Part shown: in pieces, positions 1-10,576 of the stretch
How positions within the stretch are numbered: the first letter of the stretch is position 1
Layout: every line of letters starts with the position of its first letter
DNA from: JBFWVR01 sp050246635
GTDB lineage: Bacteria; Acidobacteriota; Vicinamibacteria; Vicinamibacterales; UBA2999
DNA length: 64,000 nt
NCBI GenBank assembly: GCA_050246635.1
Contig: JBFWVR010000005.1
Span: 248,001-312,000 of the forward strand
Direction of reading: 5' to 3'
Translations under genes and position numbers: made by a program
The notes under the pieces: model-generated
The model's input: only the letters and a program-made list of their open reading frames with translations
Database searches by the model: none
Told to the model about the DNA's origin: nothing

Positions 1-432
1 GAGCTCGAGCTGGGCAAACGCAAGGTCGCCTCCCGCGCCTACGTCTCCTGGTTCAACTTCAAGGGGGCCCAGCAGCAGCGCAAGGTCGGGGTCCTGTCGG
101 GCGGGGAGCGGAACCGCGTGCACCTGGCCAAGCTCCTGCGCCGCGGCTGCAACCTGCTGCTGCTCGACGAGCCGACCAACGACCTCGACGTGGACACCCT
201 GCGGGCGCTCGAGGAGGCCCTGCTGGACTTCGCCGGCTGCGCGGTCGTCATCAGCCACGACCGCTGGTTCCTCGACCGCATTGCGACGCACATCCTTGCG
301 TTCGAGGGCGACAGCCAGGCGGTCTGGTTCGAGGGCAACTACCAGGACTACGAGGCCGACCGGAAGCGCCGCCTCGGGGCCGAGGCCGACCAGCCCCATC
401 GCATCAAGTACAGGCCGCTCACCAGAAGTTGA
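1..432 (+). CDS. ettA: EttA ABC-F translational throttle ATPase, C-terminal part (5' truncated by window edge)
   Basis: The reading frame is open from base 1, so the gene begins upstream. The visible 143 residues are the end of the second ABC domain: signature LSGGERNRVHLAKLL, Walker B LLLLDEPTNDLDVDTL, and the switch histidine in VVISHDRWFLDRIATHIL. There are no membrane segments, as expected of the soluble ABC-F family. The tail RIKYRPLTR matches the usual end of EttA, which binds the ribosomal E site and gates the first elongation steps according to ATP/ADP level. The family is certain; EttA rather than another ABC-F member rests on the tail and on the NYQDYEADRKRRLG segment. Confidence 0.93.
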   Translation, partial: ELELGKRKVASRAYVSWFNFKGAQQQRKVGVLSGGERNRVHLAKLLRRGCNLLLLDEPTNDLDVDTLRALEEALLDFAGCAVVISHDRWFLDRIATHILAFEGDSQAVWFEGNYQDYEADRKRRLGAEADQPHRIKYRPLTRS

Positions 433-439
433 AAGAGCG

Positions 440-510
440 ATAGCAGGCCGGCTCCGCCGGCACCGGGGGCCGCCCGCCGGCGGACCCGCATCAGCGGCGG
501 ACCGGGTCCG
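440..510 (+). terminator. GC-rich hairpins after ettA
   Basis: Directly after the ettA stop there are nested inverted repeats, GCCGGCTCCGCCGGC and a GGCGGACC/GGTCCGCC pair, without a T tract. They may act as a terminator or pause site between ettA and the DinB-like gene. In a genome this rich in GC such hairpins also occur by chance. Confidence 0.35.
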
Positions 511-526
511 CCAGGAGGCGCACGTC

Positions 527-1018
527 ATGCACGCAGACCAGGCAAAGGCGGTGGCCGAGGCGCTCGGCCAGCAGCTCCAGAACGAGTGGATGGTCACGGT
601 CAAGGTCATCGAGGCCGTGCCCGAAGCCAGCAAGTCGTACAAGCCGGACGAGAAGGCGCGGACCGCCTGGGAACTCGCCAGCCATATCGCCTCGTCCGAC
701 GTCTGGTTTCTCGAGGGCGTGCTGAACCAGCAGTTCGGCCAGCCCATGGACCCCGGCGCGTCGACGATCGCCGAGCTGGCGGCCTGGTACAAGGCGGAGT
801 TCCCGAAGCGGCTCGAGCGGGTGCTCGCCATGGACGGCGCGAAGCTGGCCGAGATCGTCGACTTCTACGGCATGAAGATGCCGAACGCACAGTACCTGGT
901 CTTCTGCGCGGTGCACAACGCGCACCACCGCGGCCAGCTCGCCACCTACCTGCGGCCGATGGGCGGCAAGGTGCCGTCGATCTACGGCGGCAGCGCCGAC
1001 GAGCCGTTCCAGGGATGA
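527..1018 (+). CDS. DinB-family (four-helix, metal-binding) protein
   Basis: A 163-residue protein whose C-terminal half has the DinB/YfiT signature: VHNAHHRGQLATYLRPMGG supplies two of the usual three metal-binding histidines, and HIASSDVWFL supplies the N-terminal one. Members form four-helix bundles that bind Zn or Ni; many act as thiol-dependent transferases or have unknown roles in stress response. ATG 527 was chosen because an AGGAGG sequence lies 8 nt upstream; the frame stays open far upstream into ettA but has no comparable ribosome site there. The exact substrate cannot be inferred. Confidence 0.85.
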   Translation: MHADQAKAVAEALGQQLQNEWMVTVKVIEAVPEASKSYKPDEKARTAWELASHIASSDVWFLEGVLNQQFGQPMDPGASTIAELAAWYKAEFPKRLERVLAMDGAKLAEIVDFYGMKMPNAQYLVFCAVHNAHHRGQLATYLRPMGGKVPSIYGGSADEPFQG

Positions 1019-1022
1019 GACC

Positions 1023-1040
1023 GCCGGCATTCGTGCCGGC
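1023..1040 (+). terminator. Perfect hairpin GCCGGC-ATTCGT-GCCGGC
   Basis: A 6-bp perfect stem with a 6-nt loop begins 4 nt after the stop of the DinB-like gene, in the 43-nt gap before tex. No U-tract follows, so it is a weak or Rho-assisted terminator candidate or an mRNA 3'-end stabiliser. Confidence 0.4.
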
Positions 1041-1061
1041 CCGTTCGTTACGGTTACGAGA

Positions 1062-3365
<2,304 letters not shown>

Positions 3366-3366
3366 C

Positions 3367-4530
3367 GTGCGACGACTCGTGCTGTGTGGGCTCCTGGCCG
3401 TCCTGGCGGCTTGTACGGCCGGCTCCACGTCTCCCGACCTGATCCTGCTGAACGGCCGGGTCTTCACGGGCGACGAGGGGGCCCCCTGGGCCGAGGCGGT
3501 GGCGGTGCGCGGGGAGCGCATCGTGGCGGTGGGGACCTCCGCCGAGGTCGAGGCGCTGGCAACGCAGGGCACGCGCCGAATCGACGTGGGCGGCCGGACC
3601 GTGGTGCCCGGGCTGAACGACGCCTTCGCCCGCGTCCCGGTCCGCAACGGCACGCCGTTGACCCTGCGCCAGCTCGCCTCCGAGGCGACACGCTACGGCA
3701 TCACTTCCATCCAGCTCGCGTCGGTCGGCGTGCCGGTGGCCCGCGCGGTCGAGGACGCGCGCGAGGCCGGCAACCTCGTGCGCTGGCGGCTCATGCGGTA
3801 CCCGGCGCCGGACGCCGAGGGGGACACCGCCGACAGCCGTCCGTTCCTGCCTCCGCAGCCCGGCCCGCACATCGACGCCCGTGGCATGGCGTGGGTCTTT
3901 CCGGGCGTGCCGGGGTATCGCGACCCGAACCTCGGGGCCGAGGGCCTCGAGCAGGTGGTCGGCTGGGCGTACGGGTCGGAGGATCCGCTGGTCGTCGCGA
4001 CGGCGGGCGACGACGACGCGCGCGCGCTGGTGGGGGCGCTGGAACGGGGCGGGATGGCCGAGGTGTGGCGCGCGAAGCGGCCGCGCATCGTCGCCGGCGC
4101 GCCCCTGCCGCTCGACCTGCTGCCACGGGCGCAGGCGCTGGGCCTCGTCGTCATCTATTGTCCGGGACGCGGCGCCGCGCCGATCGGTCCGCTCGTCGAG
4201 AACGGCCTCACGGTGGCGCTGGGATCGGACGGGGTGATGAACCCCTTCCTGAACGTCCAGCGCGAGGCGGCCGCCGCGCTGCCCGCCAACGCGGATGTGG
4301 CGCGTGCGCGGGCGCTCCTGGCCTACACGCGGGGCTCCGCGGCCGCCGAGCACGCCGAGCGCGACAAGGGCATGATCGCGACGGGCATGCTCGCGGACCT
4401 GGCGGTCCTGTCGGGGGATCCCTTCGAGATGGAGCCCGTGCGCCTGCCGACGATCACGAGCGTGCTGACCATCGTCGGGGGGGAGGTCGTGCACGACACG
4501 GGCGCGCTGGAGCCGCCGGCCGCGCCATAA
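3367..4530 (+). CDS. Lipoprotein, degenerate amidohydrolase-like protein lacking metal ligands
   Basis: The GTG start at 3367 lies 1 nt after the tex stop. Residues 1-16 are a lipoprotein signal ending LAAC (Cys16), so the protein is predicted to be anchored outside the inner membrane. The fold markers of amidohydrolase superfamily proteins are present: LILLNGRVFTGDEGAPWAEAVAV, then VVPGLNDAFARV (79-90), and the C-terminal beta segment GMIATGMLADLAVLSGDP. The HxH metal motif normally found after PG..DA reads FAR here (Phe87, Arg89), the usual middle histidines are missing and the length (387 residues) is short. It is probably non-catalytic or works by another chemistry. Confidence 0.75.
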   Translation: MRRLVLCGLLAVLAACTAGSTSPDLILLNGRVFTGDEGAPWAEAVAVRGERIVAVGTSAEVEALATQGTRRIDVGGRTVVPGLNDAFARVPVRNGTPLTLRQLASEATRYGITSIQLASVGVPVARAVEDAREAGNLVRWRLMRYPAPDAEGDTADSRPFLPPQPGPHIDARGMAWVFPGVPGYRDPNLGAEGLEQVVGWAYGSEDPLVVATAGDDDARALVGALERGGMAEVWRAKRPRIVAGAPLPLDLLPRAQALGLVVIYCPGRGAAPIGPLVENGLTVALGSDGVMNPFLNVQREAAAALPANADVARARALLAYTRGSAAAEHAERDKGMIATGMLADLAVLSGDPFEMEPVRLPTITSVLTIVGGEVVHDTGALEPPAAP

Positions 4531-4539
4531 TGGACGCGC

Positions 4540-6345
4540 GTGTTCGCTGACCTCCGCGCCTTCCTCGATCGCCTGCGCCACGACGGCGATCTCGTCGAGA
4601 TCACGGCCCCGGTCGATGCCGACCAGGAGGCCGCCGAGATCCACCGCCGCGTGATCGCGGCCGGGGGACCGGCGCTCCTGTTCACGAACGTCACCGGAGC
4701 CGACGTCCCGCTCGTCACCAACCTGTTCGGGACCGCCCGCCGCGCGGAGCTCGCGTTCGGCGAGCGTCCGCTGGCGCTGATCCGCCGGCTGGTGCACCTG
4801 GCCGAGACGGTGCTGCCGCCGACCCCCGGCAGGCTCTGGGGCGCGCGGGACGTGGCCTTCGAGCTGCTGAAGGTCGGCACCCGCCGCGTCTCGTCCGCGC
4901 CGGTCCTCGACCTTGTCTCGCGCGAGCCGGCGCTCGATCGGCTGCCCGTGCTCACGTGCTGGCCGGACGACGGGGGGCCATTCGTGACCTTGCCGCTGGT
5001 GTACACCGAGCACCCGGAACGCCCGGGCCACAACCTCGGCATGTACCGCCTGCACGTGCACGACCGCGCGACGACAGGCATGCACTGGCAGATCGGCAAG
5101 GGCGGCGGCTTCCACTACGCGCGCGCCGAGGCGCGGGGACAGGCGCTGCCCGTGACGGTCTTCCTCGGCGGCCCCCCGGCGCTGATGCTCGCGGCCATCG
5201 CGCCGCTGCCGGAGAACGTCCCGGAGCTGATGCTGGCGTCGCTCATCGCGGGTGGCAAGCTCGATCAGGTGGACGGCCCTGGCGGGCATCCGCACCGGCT
5301 GATCGCGAACGCCGAGTTCGCGCTGATGGGCGAGGTGCCACCCGGCGTGCGGCAAGCCGAAGGGCCCTTCGGGGACCACTACGGGTACTACTCCCTCCGG
5401 CACGACTACCCGGTGTTCCGCGTGTCCCAGGTGGCGCGCCGGCGCGACGCGATCTACCCGGCGACGGTGGTGGGGAAGCCGCGGCAGGAGGACTTCTTCA
5501 TCGGCGACCTGCTGCAGGACCTTCTGTCGCCCCTGTTCCCGCTGGTGATGCCGGCGGTGGAGACGCTCTGGAGCTACGGCGAGACCGGGTACCACTCGCT
5601 CGCGACCGCGGTCGTGAAGCAGCGCTACAAGCGGGAGGCGATGGCCAGCGCGTTCCGGATCCTCGGGGAGGGCCAGCTCTCGCTCCAGAAGTTCCTGTTC
5701 GTGACCGACCAGGCGGTGGACGTCCGGGACTTCCGCGCGACGCTCGAGCACGTGCTGGCGCGCACGAACCCCGAGACCGATCTCTACGTGTTCTCGAACC
5801 TGTCGATGGACACGCTCGACTACACGGGCCCCGTGGTGAACGAGGGCTCGAAGGGCGTCTGGCTTGGCCTGGGCGCCCCGGTGCGCGAGCTGCCGCGCGC
5901 CTTCCAGCCGGCCACGCCGCCGCCCCCGGAGGTGACGGGGGTCCAGGTCTTCTGCGGCGGCTGCCTGGTCGTGGGCGGCCCGCGCTACGGGGACGATCCC
6001 GGCGCCGCCGAGCGGCTCGTCTCGCATCCGGCCTTCGCCGGCTGGCCCCTCCTGGTCCTCACCGACGACGTGCAACGCGCGGCGCGCAGCGCGATGAACT
6101 TCCTCTGGACGACGTTTACGCGTTTCGAGCCAGCGGGCGATATCCATGCGGCCGGCCGCCGCATCGTGCGCAACCAGGTGTCCTACACGCCGCCGGTGCT
6201 GATCGACGCCCGCATGAAGCCGTGGTACCCGGACGAGGTGAGCTGCCGCGACGACATCGCGCGCCGGGTGACCGATCGGTGGCGCGAGTACTTCCCGTCA
6301 CGAGCCGTCGAGATGGGGGATTCCGAGCGCGGGCACCTCGACTGA
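4540..6345 (+). CDS. ubiD: UbiD-family prenyl-FMN-dependent decarboxylase
   Basis: A 601-residue member of the UbiD/Fdc family, longer than E. coli UbiD (about 497) and close to the long form seen in some menaquinone (futalosine-route) decarboxylases. Seen: MYRLHVHDRATTGMHWQIGK and GGPPALMLAAIAPLPE in the prFMN-binding half, and the catalytic segment EGPFGDHYGYY with Glu274 and Asp279 in the positions of the catalytic acids. The gene starts at GTG 4540, 9 nt after the amidohydrolase stop, so the two are probably co-transcribed. No UbiX (cofactor synthase) lies in the window. Whether the substrate is a ubiquinone, menaquinone or aromatic-acid intermediate cannot be decided. Confidence 0.9.
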   Translation: MFADLRAFLDRLRHDGDLVEITAPVDADQEAAEIHRRVIAAGGPALLFTNVTGADVPLVTNLFGTARRAELAFGERPLALIRRLVHLAETVLPPTPGRLWGARDVAFELLKVGTRRVSSAPVLDLVSREPALDRLPVLTCWPDDGGPFVTLPLVYTEHPERPGHNLGMYRLHVHDRATTGMHWQIGKGGGFHYARAEARGQALPVTVFLGGPPALMLAAIAPLPENVPELMLASLIAGGKLDQVDGPGGHPHRLIANAEFALMGEVPPGVRQAEGPFGDHYGYYSLRHDYPVFRVSQVARRRDAIYPATVVGKPRQEDFFIGDLLQDLLSPLFPLVMPAVETLWSYGETGYHSLATAVVKQRYKREAMASAFRILGEGQLSLQKFLFVTDQAVDVRDFRATLEHVLARTNPETDLYVFSNLSMDTLDYTGPVVNEGSKGVWLGLGAPVRELPRAFQPATPPPPEVTGVQVFCGGCLVVGGPRYGDDPGAAERLVSHPAFAGWPLLVLTDDVQRAARSAMNFLWTTFTRFEPAGDIHAAGRRIVRNQVSYTPPVLIDARMKPWYPDEVSCRDDIARRVTDRWREYFPSRAVEMGDSERGHLD

Positions 6346-6394
6346 GCGTGGCAGCGGTTGGTACCTGGGCTGGCTTGCCGCGGGTCCCCTGCCT

Positions 6395-6835
6395 GCCTGG
6401 GTTTATCCGCGGATGCACGCGGATGAACGCGGATAAGACATCCACGGATTACACGGATTACACGGATTACACGGATTACACGGATTACACGGAGCACACG
6501 GGAGACACGGAGGGACAGGCGCCGGAGGCGGCGCTCGCGCCGCGTAGCGGCGCGACGGCGGGAAAGGCGCGGGCGGCCGACAAGACGATGTGTCGTCGTC
6601 AGTCCGTCTTGTCGGCCACCCGCGCCTTTCTCGCCGCAGCCCCCTCCGGGGGCGGGCGCCGCACAGTGCGTTGCAGAACGCCGACACGCCATCTGTGTTT
6701 GTCAGTGTTCATCTGTGGATAACCCGGTCTTTGCAGCGTTGGGGCGTGCACAGACCCGGGAACTCGACCACGGTGCATTCGCGTTTATCCGCGTGCATCT
6801 GCGGATAACCCAGACGAACGGTGGGGCGCACCCAG
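6395..6835. repeat. Composite intergenic repeat element, copy 1 (word repeats around a long hairpin)
   Basis: The 507-nt gap after ubiD has no credible gene. From 6402 it carries CGGAT words (CCGCGGATGCACGCGGATGA), then five exact tandem units of CACGGATTA (6443-6487), then CACGGAG words, small GC hairpins, one long central hairpin, a second small GC hairpin (CCCCTCCGGGGGCGGG), and finally reversed words (GTTCATCTGTGGATAA, GTTTATCCGCGTGCATCTGC) up to 6811. The ends are thus inverted relative to each other. The same order of parts recurs at 14610 and 21520. Confidence 0.8.
6557..6635. repeat. Long central hairpin of composite element 1
   Basis: Arms 6557-6587 and 6605-6635 are 31 nt long with 2 mismatches, separated by a 17-nt loop (6588-6604). 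It is too long and too internal for a simple terminator and would form a stable RNA hairpin or DNA cruciform. Confidence 0.85.
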
Positions 6836-6852
6836 CCGACGGCGCGTGCCGA

Positions 6853-7296
6853 TCAGCCAGCCGCGGCCGGATCGACGCGTTCGAGGCGGACGCTGAGGTA
6901 GGTCGCGTGCAGGAAGAGCAGCATGAGCCAGCCGCCGGCCGGCATCCCGTTGGTGCACCGCAGGCGGACCTGCTCGCCGGGCGCGACGTCGAGTTCGATG
7001 GTGTGGGACAGCAGCGTGTTGAACGCGCGGACCGTGTGACGTCCCGGGGGCACGCGCAGCGTGATGGGCACGCCGTACTTCAGCTTGCCGAGCGGCTCGC
7101 CGTCCAGGTACAGGTAGACCTGCCGGTCCCGGAAGTCGTTCGCGGCATCCCGCGCAATGGTCAGGATCGCGTCGCGCACGCCGGCCGCGACGGCGTGCGC
7201 GCCGGTGTCGGCGCCGTGCCAGGCGCGGTAGAGCGCCTCGACGTCCAGCGCCGGATCGACCACCGGGTCCAGCGTGGTCGTCGGTTTCGGGGACAC
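6853..7296 (-). CDS. Small PEGA-like protein with C-terminal membrane segment
   Basis: Unrecognised protein of about 147 residues. The middle reads YLDGEPLGKLKYGVPITLRVPPGRHTVRAFN, like a PEGA/carrier-type beta-sandwich (an L-D-G-...-G-...-PPG-H-V pattern). The end GGWLMLLFLHATYLSVRLERV is hydrophobic and could be a membrane anchor. GTG 7296 was preferred because a TATCCT -10-like hexamer lies just upstream on this strand (7304-7309), giving an almost leaderless start; an in-frame ATG at 7356 would add 20 residues. The gene is divergent from apaG. A role in the envelope is only a guess. Confidence 0.6.
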   Translation of the reverse strand: MSPKPTTTLDPVVDPALDVEALYRAWHGADTGAHAVAAGVRDAILTIARDAANDFRDRQVYLYLDGEPLGKLKYGVPITLRVPPGRHTVRAFNTLLSHTIELDVAPGEQVRLRCTNGMPAGGWLMLLFLHATYLSVRLERVDPAAAG

Positions 7297-7358
7297 GAGG
7301 CGCAGGATACCATCCCGGCGCGGGTCGGTCGGCCCGGTGGATGCCGGCCCGGGCATGG

Positions 7359-7364
7359 GATAAT
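7359..7364 (+). promoter_or_regulatory. -10-like box GATAAT for apaG
   Basis: GATAAT ends 6 nt before the GTG start of apaG and no Shine-Dalgarno lies between them, which suggests a leaderless transcript. No convincing -35 box is visible. Confidence 0.45.
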
Positions 7365-7370
7365 CGGGGG

Positions 7371-7754
7371 GTGAGTGTCGCCACGACCCAGGGCATCAGG
7401 GTCCAGGTCGAGAGCCTGTTCCTCCCGGACCGCAGTTCCCCGCGCGAGCAGCAGTTCCTGTTCGCCTACCGCGTCACCGTGACCAACGTCGGGCACGAGG
7501 CCGCGCAACTCGTCAGCCGCCACTGGATCATCACCAACGCCGACGGCGAGGTGCAGGAAGTGCGTGGCCCGGGCGTCGTCGGCGAGCAGCCGACGCTCGA
7601 GCCCGGTGGCAGCTACGAGTACACCAGCTTCTGTCCCCTCACCACGTCGGTGGGGACGATGCACGGGTCGTACACGATGGTGCGGCCGGACGGCGAGACC
7701 TTCGAGGCCGTCATCGCGCCGTTCACCCTGGCGGTCCCGAACGCCCTGAACTGA
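7371..7754 (+). CDS. apaG: ApaG/CorD protein
   Basis: About 127 residues, the usual size of ApaG. Motifs: TTQGIRVQVESLFLPDRSSP at the N-terminus, FAYRVTVTNVG, LVSRHWIITNADGEVQEVRGPGVVGEQP, and GSYEYTSFCPLTTSVGTMHGSY. ApaG is a fibronectin III-like beta sandwich linked to Co2+ resistance and Ap4A metabolism in enterobacteria; its biochemical role is unclear. GTG 7371 was chosen over ATG 7341 because family alignment begins at TTQGI and because a GATAAT box overlaps the longer version. Confidence 0.94.
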   Translation: MSVATTQGIRVQVESLFLPDRSSPREQQFLFAYRVTVTNVGHEAAQLVSRHWIITNADGEVQEVRGPGVVGEQPTLEPGGSYEYTSFCPLTTSVGTMHGSYTMVRPDGETFEAVIAPFTLAVPNALN

Positions 7755-7801
7755 CACATCCGCGGCCACCACCGGCCGCCACTCGAAAGGTCCCCTGCCC
7801 G

Positions 7802-9751
7802 ATGGCCCTGCTTCGCCCCGCCACTCCCGGCATGGGCCGCGCCGAGCGGTCCTCGGCCGGTCGCGGTGCCGCCCAGGCCGCGCGTGCGGCCGGTCCCGGC
7901 GCCGCCCAGAAGAAGAAGGTGACGGCCGGCGCCGCCTGGCGCGAGGCCCGGTCGCTGCTGTGGCACCACCGCCGCCGCCTGGGGCTCGGGCTCTTCCTGA
8001 TGCTCGTGAGCCGGCTCGCCGGCCTCGTGCTTCCGGCCTCGTCCAAGTACCTCGTGGACGAGGTCATCACGAACGGCCGCCACGACCTGCTGCTGCCCAT
8101 TGCGCTCGCCGGTGGCGCGGCCACGCTCGTGCAGGCCGTCACGTCGTTCGCGCTGTCCCAGCTGCTCGGCGTCGCGGCCCAGCGCGCGATCACCGACATG
8201 CGCAAGCGGGTGCAGGCGCAGGTGATGCGGCTGCCCGTGCGCTACTTCGACTCCACCCAGACCGGCGTGTTGATCTCGCGCATCATGACCGACGCCGAGG
8301 GCATCCGGAACCTGGTGGGCACCGGCCTCGTGCAGCTCGTCGGCGGGCTGGTGACGGCCGTGCTCGGCCTGGGCGTGCTGCTGTACCTCAACTGGCACCT
8401 CACGCTCGTCACGATCGTCGTGCTGGGCATCTTCGGCGGCGGCATGGCCTACGCGTTCAAGGTCCTGCGTCCGCTCTTCCGCGAGCGCGGCAAGATCAAC
8501 GCGGAGGTCACGGGCCGGCTCACCGAGGCGCTCGGGGGCATCCGCGTCGTCAAGAGCTACACGGCGGAGAAGCGTGAGGAGATCGTCTTCACCAAGGGCG
8601 CGCACCGCCTGTTCCGCAACATCGCGCAGTCGATGACCGGCGTCTCCGCGACGACCGCCGGCAGCACCGTGATCATCGGGGTCGTGGGCGTGATCATGAT
8701 CTGGCTGGGGGGCAATGCCATTCTGGCCGGCGAGATGACGCTCGGCGACTTCATCATGTACGTCTTCTTCATCGGCCTTGTCGCGACGCCGCTCGTCTCC
8801 ATCGCGTCGATCGGCACGCAGATCACGGAGGCCTTCGCCGGCCTCGACCGCATCCGCGAGCTGCTCGACATGCAGACCGAGGACGACGAGGACGCGGGCA
8901 AGGCGGACATCGGGCGGCTGCAGGGAGACATCCGCTTCGAGGGCGTCTGGTTCGAGTACAACGAGGGCCAGCCGGTCCTGAAGGACGTGAGCTTCCACGC
9001 CGCGCCGGGCACGACGACCGCGCTCGTCGGCTCCAGCGGGTCGGGCAAGAGCACCCTGATCAGCCTGGTCATGGCCTTCAACCACCCGCTCAAGGGCCGC
9101 ATCGTCGTGGACGGGCGTGATCTCGCGTCGATTCCGCTGCACGACTACCGCGAGCAGCTCGCCTCGGTGCTCCAGGAGAGCTTCCTCTTCGACGGGACCG
9201 TGCTCGAGAACATCGGGTACGCGCGTCCCGGGGCGTCGGTGGAACAGATCAAGGAAGCCGCGCGGGTGGCCCACTGCGACGAGTTCATCCAGCGGTTCCC
9301 GGAGGGCTACGACACGGTGGTGGGGGAGCGCGGCGTGAAGCTCTCGGGCGGGCAGCGCCAGCGCGTGTCGATCGCGCGGGCGATCCTGGCGGAGCCGCGC
9401 GTGCTCATCCTGGACGAGGCGACGTCGAGCCTGGACAGCGAGAGCGAGGAGATGATCCAGGACGGCCTGCGCGCGCTGCGCCAGGGGCGGACCAGCTTCG
9501 TCATCGCGCACCGGCTGTCGACCATCCGGAGCGCCGACCAGATCCTCGTCCTCGAGGGCGGCGCCATCGTCGAGCGCGGCAGCCACGCCGAGTTGATGGA
9601 GATGAACGGCCGATACCGGCAGCTCCACGACAAGCAGTACAAGATCGAGGCGAACCGCTTCGTGAACCCCGGCGAGGAGTGGACCGAGGACGAGAAGCGG
9701 GCAGCGCTCCGCGGCGCCCCGGCGCCCGCCGGGCGCTCGGGACATCCATGA
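7802..9751 (+). CDS. ABC exporter, fused TMD-NBD (MsbA/lipid A exporter-like)
   Basis: A 649-residue half-transporter, expected to work as a homodimer in the inner membrane. Residues 1-50 are a basic Ala/Gly-rich cytoplasmic extension; about 55-355 contain six hydrophobic segments of a type IV exporter domain; about 385-620 are the nucleotide-binding domain with Walker A GSSGSGKST, Q-loop VLQESFLFDG, signature LSGGQRQRVSIARAIL, Walker B RVLILDEATSSLDSESE and H-loop VIAHRLSTI. The overall pattern is that of MsbA-like lipid or drug exporters. Substrate is unknown; the neighbours (ApaG, TerB-like) do not help. The start ATG 7802 has no strong Shine-Dalgarno. Confidence 0.93.
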   Translation: MALLRPATPGMGRAERSSAGRGAAQAARAAGPGAAQKKKVTAGAAWREARSLLWHHRRRLGLGLFLMLVSRLAGLVLPASSKYLVDEVITNGRHDLLLPIALAGGAATLVQAVTSFALSQLLGVAAQRAITDMRKRVQAQVMRLPVRYFDSTQTGVLISRIMTDAEGIRNLVGTGLVQLVGGLVTAVLGLGVLLYLNWHLTLVTIVVLGIFGGGMAYAFKVLRPLFRERGKINAEVTGRLTEALGGIRVVKSYTAEKREEIVFTKGAHRLFRNIAQSMTGVSATTAGSTVIIGVVGVIMIWLGGNAILAGEMTLGDFIMYVFFIGLVATPLVSIASIGTQITEAFAGLDRIRELLDMQTEDDEDAGKADIGRLQGDIRFEGVWFEYNEGQPVLKDVSFHAAPGTTTALVGSSGSGKSTLISLVMAFNHPLKGRIVVDGRDLASIPLHDYREQLASVLQESFLFDGTVLENIGYARPGASVEQIKEAARVAHCDEFIQRFPEGYDTVVGERGVKLSGGQRQRVSIARAILAEPRVLILDEATSSLDSESEEMIQDGLRALRQGRTSFVIAHRLSTIRSADQILVLEGGAIVERGSHAELMEMNGRYRQLHDKQYKIEANRFVNPGEEWTEDEKRAALRGAPAPAGRSGHP

Positions 9752-9808
9752 GGGCGGGCGGAACATTCGGGCCCCGGTGAGAGTATCTTTCTCACGGGGA
9801 GGAACGGT

Positions 9809-10501
9809 GTGTTGAACGACCCGGCGGCCATCCTGTCGATCTTTCTCCGCGGCGCCCTCGGCTCACGCGGCCGCAAACGCGCGCGGCGCGCCACCCGGTT
9901 CCTGTCCGGCAACCGGGGCTTCCTTACCGCCTCGACGCTGCTGGCCGCCGGCGGCGTCGCCTGGGGCATCTACGACCACCTGAAAGGCCAGCAGGCCGGT
10001 GGGGGCTTCGCCCCGGTGCCGGCCGCAGCCGGCACGACCCCGCCGCCGATCCCGGGCGGCGCTGTGCCACCTCCGATCCCGGGCGTGGCCCCGCCGTCTG
10101 TGGCATCTGTGCAATCTGTGGCATCTGTGGCCCCGGAGGTCCTTCGCCTCGTTCGCCTTGCCGTGTCCGCGGCACGGGCCGATGGCGTGCTGACTTCGGA
10201 AGAGCGGGCCCTCATCCTGGAGCACGCCAGGCAGGCGGGCATCGAGGGCGAGGTGAACGCCGAGCTCGAGGCCGCGCGGCCGCTGGCCGCGATCGTCGCC
10301 GGCGTCTCGGGGGAGCAGCACCGGAAGGATCTCTACATCCTCGCGTTCACCATCGTGCGGGCCGACGAGAGCGTGACCGGCGCCGAGCGCGTGTACCTCG
10401 CGCAGCTCGCGCACCTCCTCGGCCTCGATCCGGCGACCGCCGCCACGCTCGAGGCCGAGACGGCCGCGCAAATAGACGCCGAGCCGGACGCGGGTGAGTA
10501 A
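9809..10501 (+). CDS. TerB/DUF533-like protein with N-terminal membrane segment and repeat-encoded linker
   Basis: 230 residues. The N-terminus is very basic (RGRKRARRATRF), followed by a hydrophobic helix (LTASTLLAAGGVAWGIY, about 39-55), a Pro-rich linker, and a C-terminal helical TerB-like domain (about 112-220: LVRLAVSAARADGVLTSEER and a second acidic helix pair FTIVRADESVTGAERVYLAQL). This is the plan of DUF533/YebE inner-membrane proteins. GTG 9809 is preceded by GGGGAGG. The linker sequence SVASVQSVASVA is encoded by direct repeats of the nucleotide word CTGTGGCAT, the style of the intergenic word repeats elsewhere here. Function is unknown. Confidence 0.8.
   Translation: MLNDPAAILSIFLRGALGSRGRKRARRATRFLSGNRGFLTASTLLAAGGVAWGIYDHLKGQQAGGGFAPVPAAAGTTPPPIPGGAVPPPIPGVAPPSVASVQSVASVAPEVLRLVRLAVSAARADGVLTSEERALILEHARQAGIEGEVNAELEAARPLAAIVAGVSGEQHRKDLYILAFTIVRADESVTGAERVYLAQLAHLLGLDPATAATLEAETAAQIDAEPDAGE
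10093..10131 (+). repeat. Word repeat (TCTGTGGCA) inside a coding region
   Basis: TCTGTGGCATCTGTGCAATC followed by another TCTGTGGCATCTGTGG, in frame within the TerB-like gene. It encodes the linker SVASVQSVASVA, so a repeat of the intergenic type has been tolerated between the membrane helix and the TerB domain. Confidence 0.8.
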
Positions 10502-10576
10502 CGCGCCCGTGCGATCGGCCCGGCCGTCGTGCCCGTCGCGACCTTCGTACCCTTCGTGACCTTCGCAGGAGCATTC

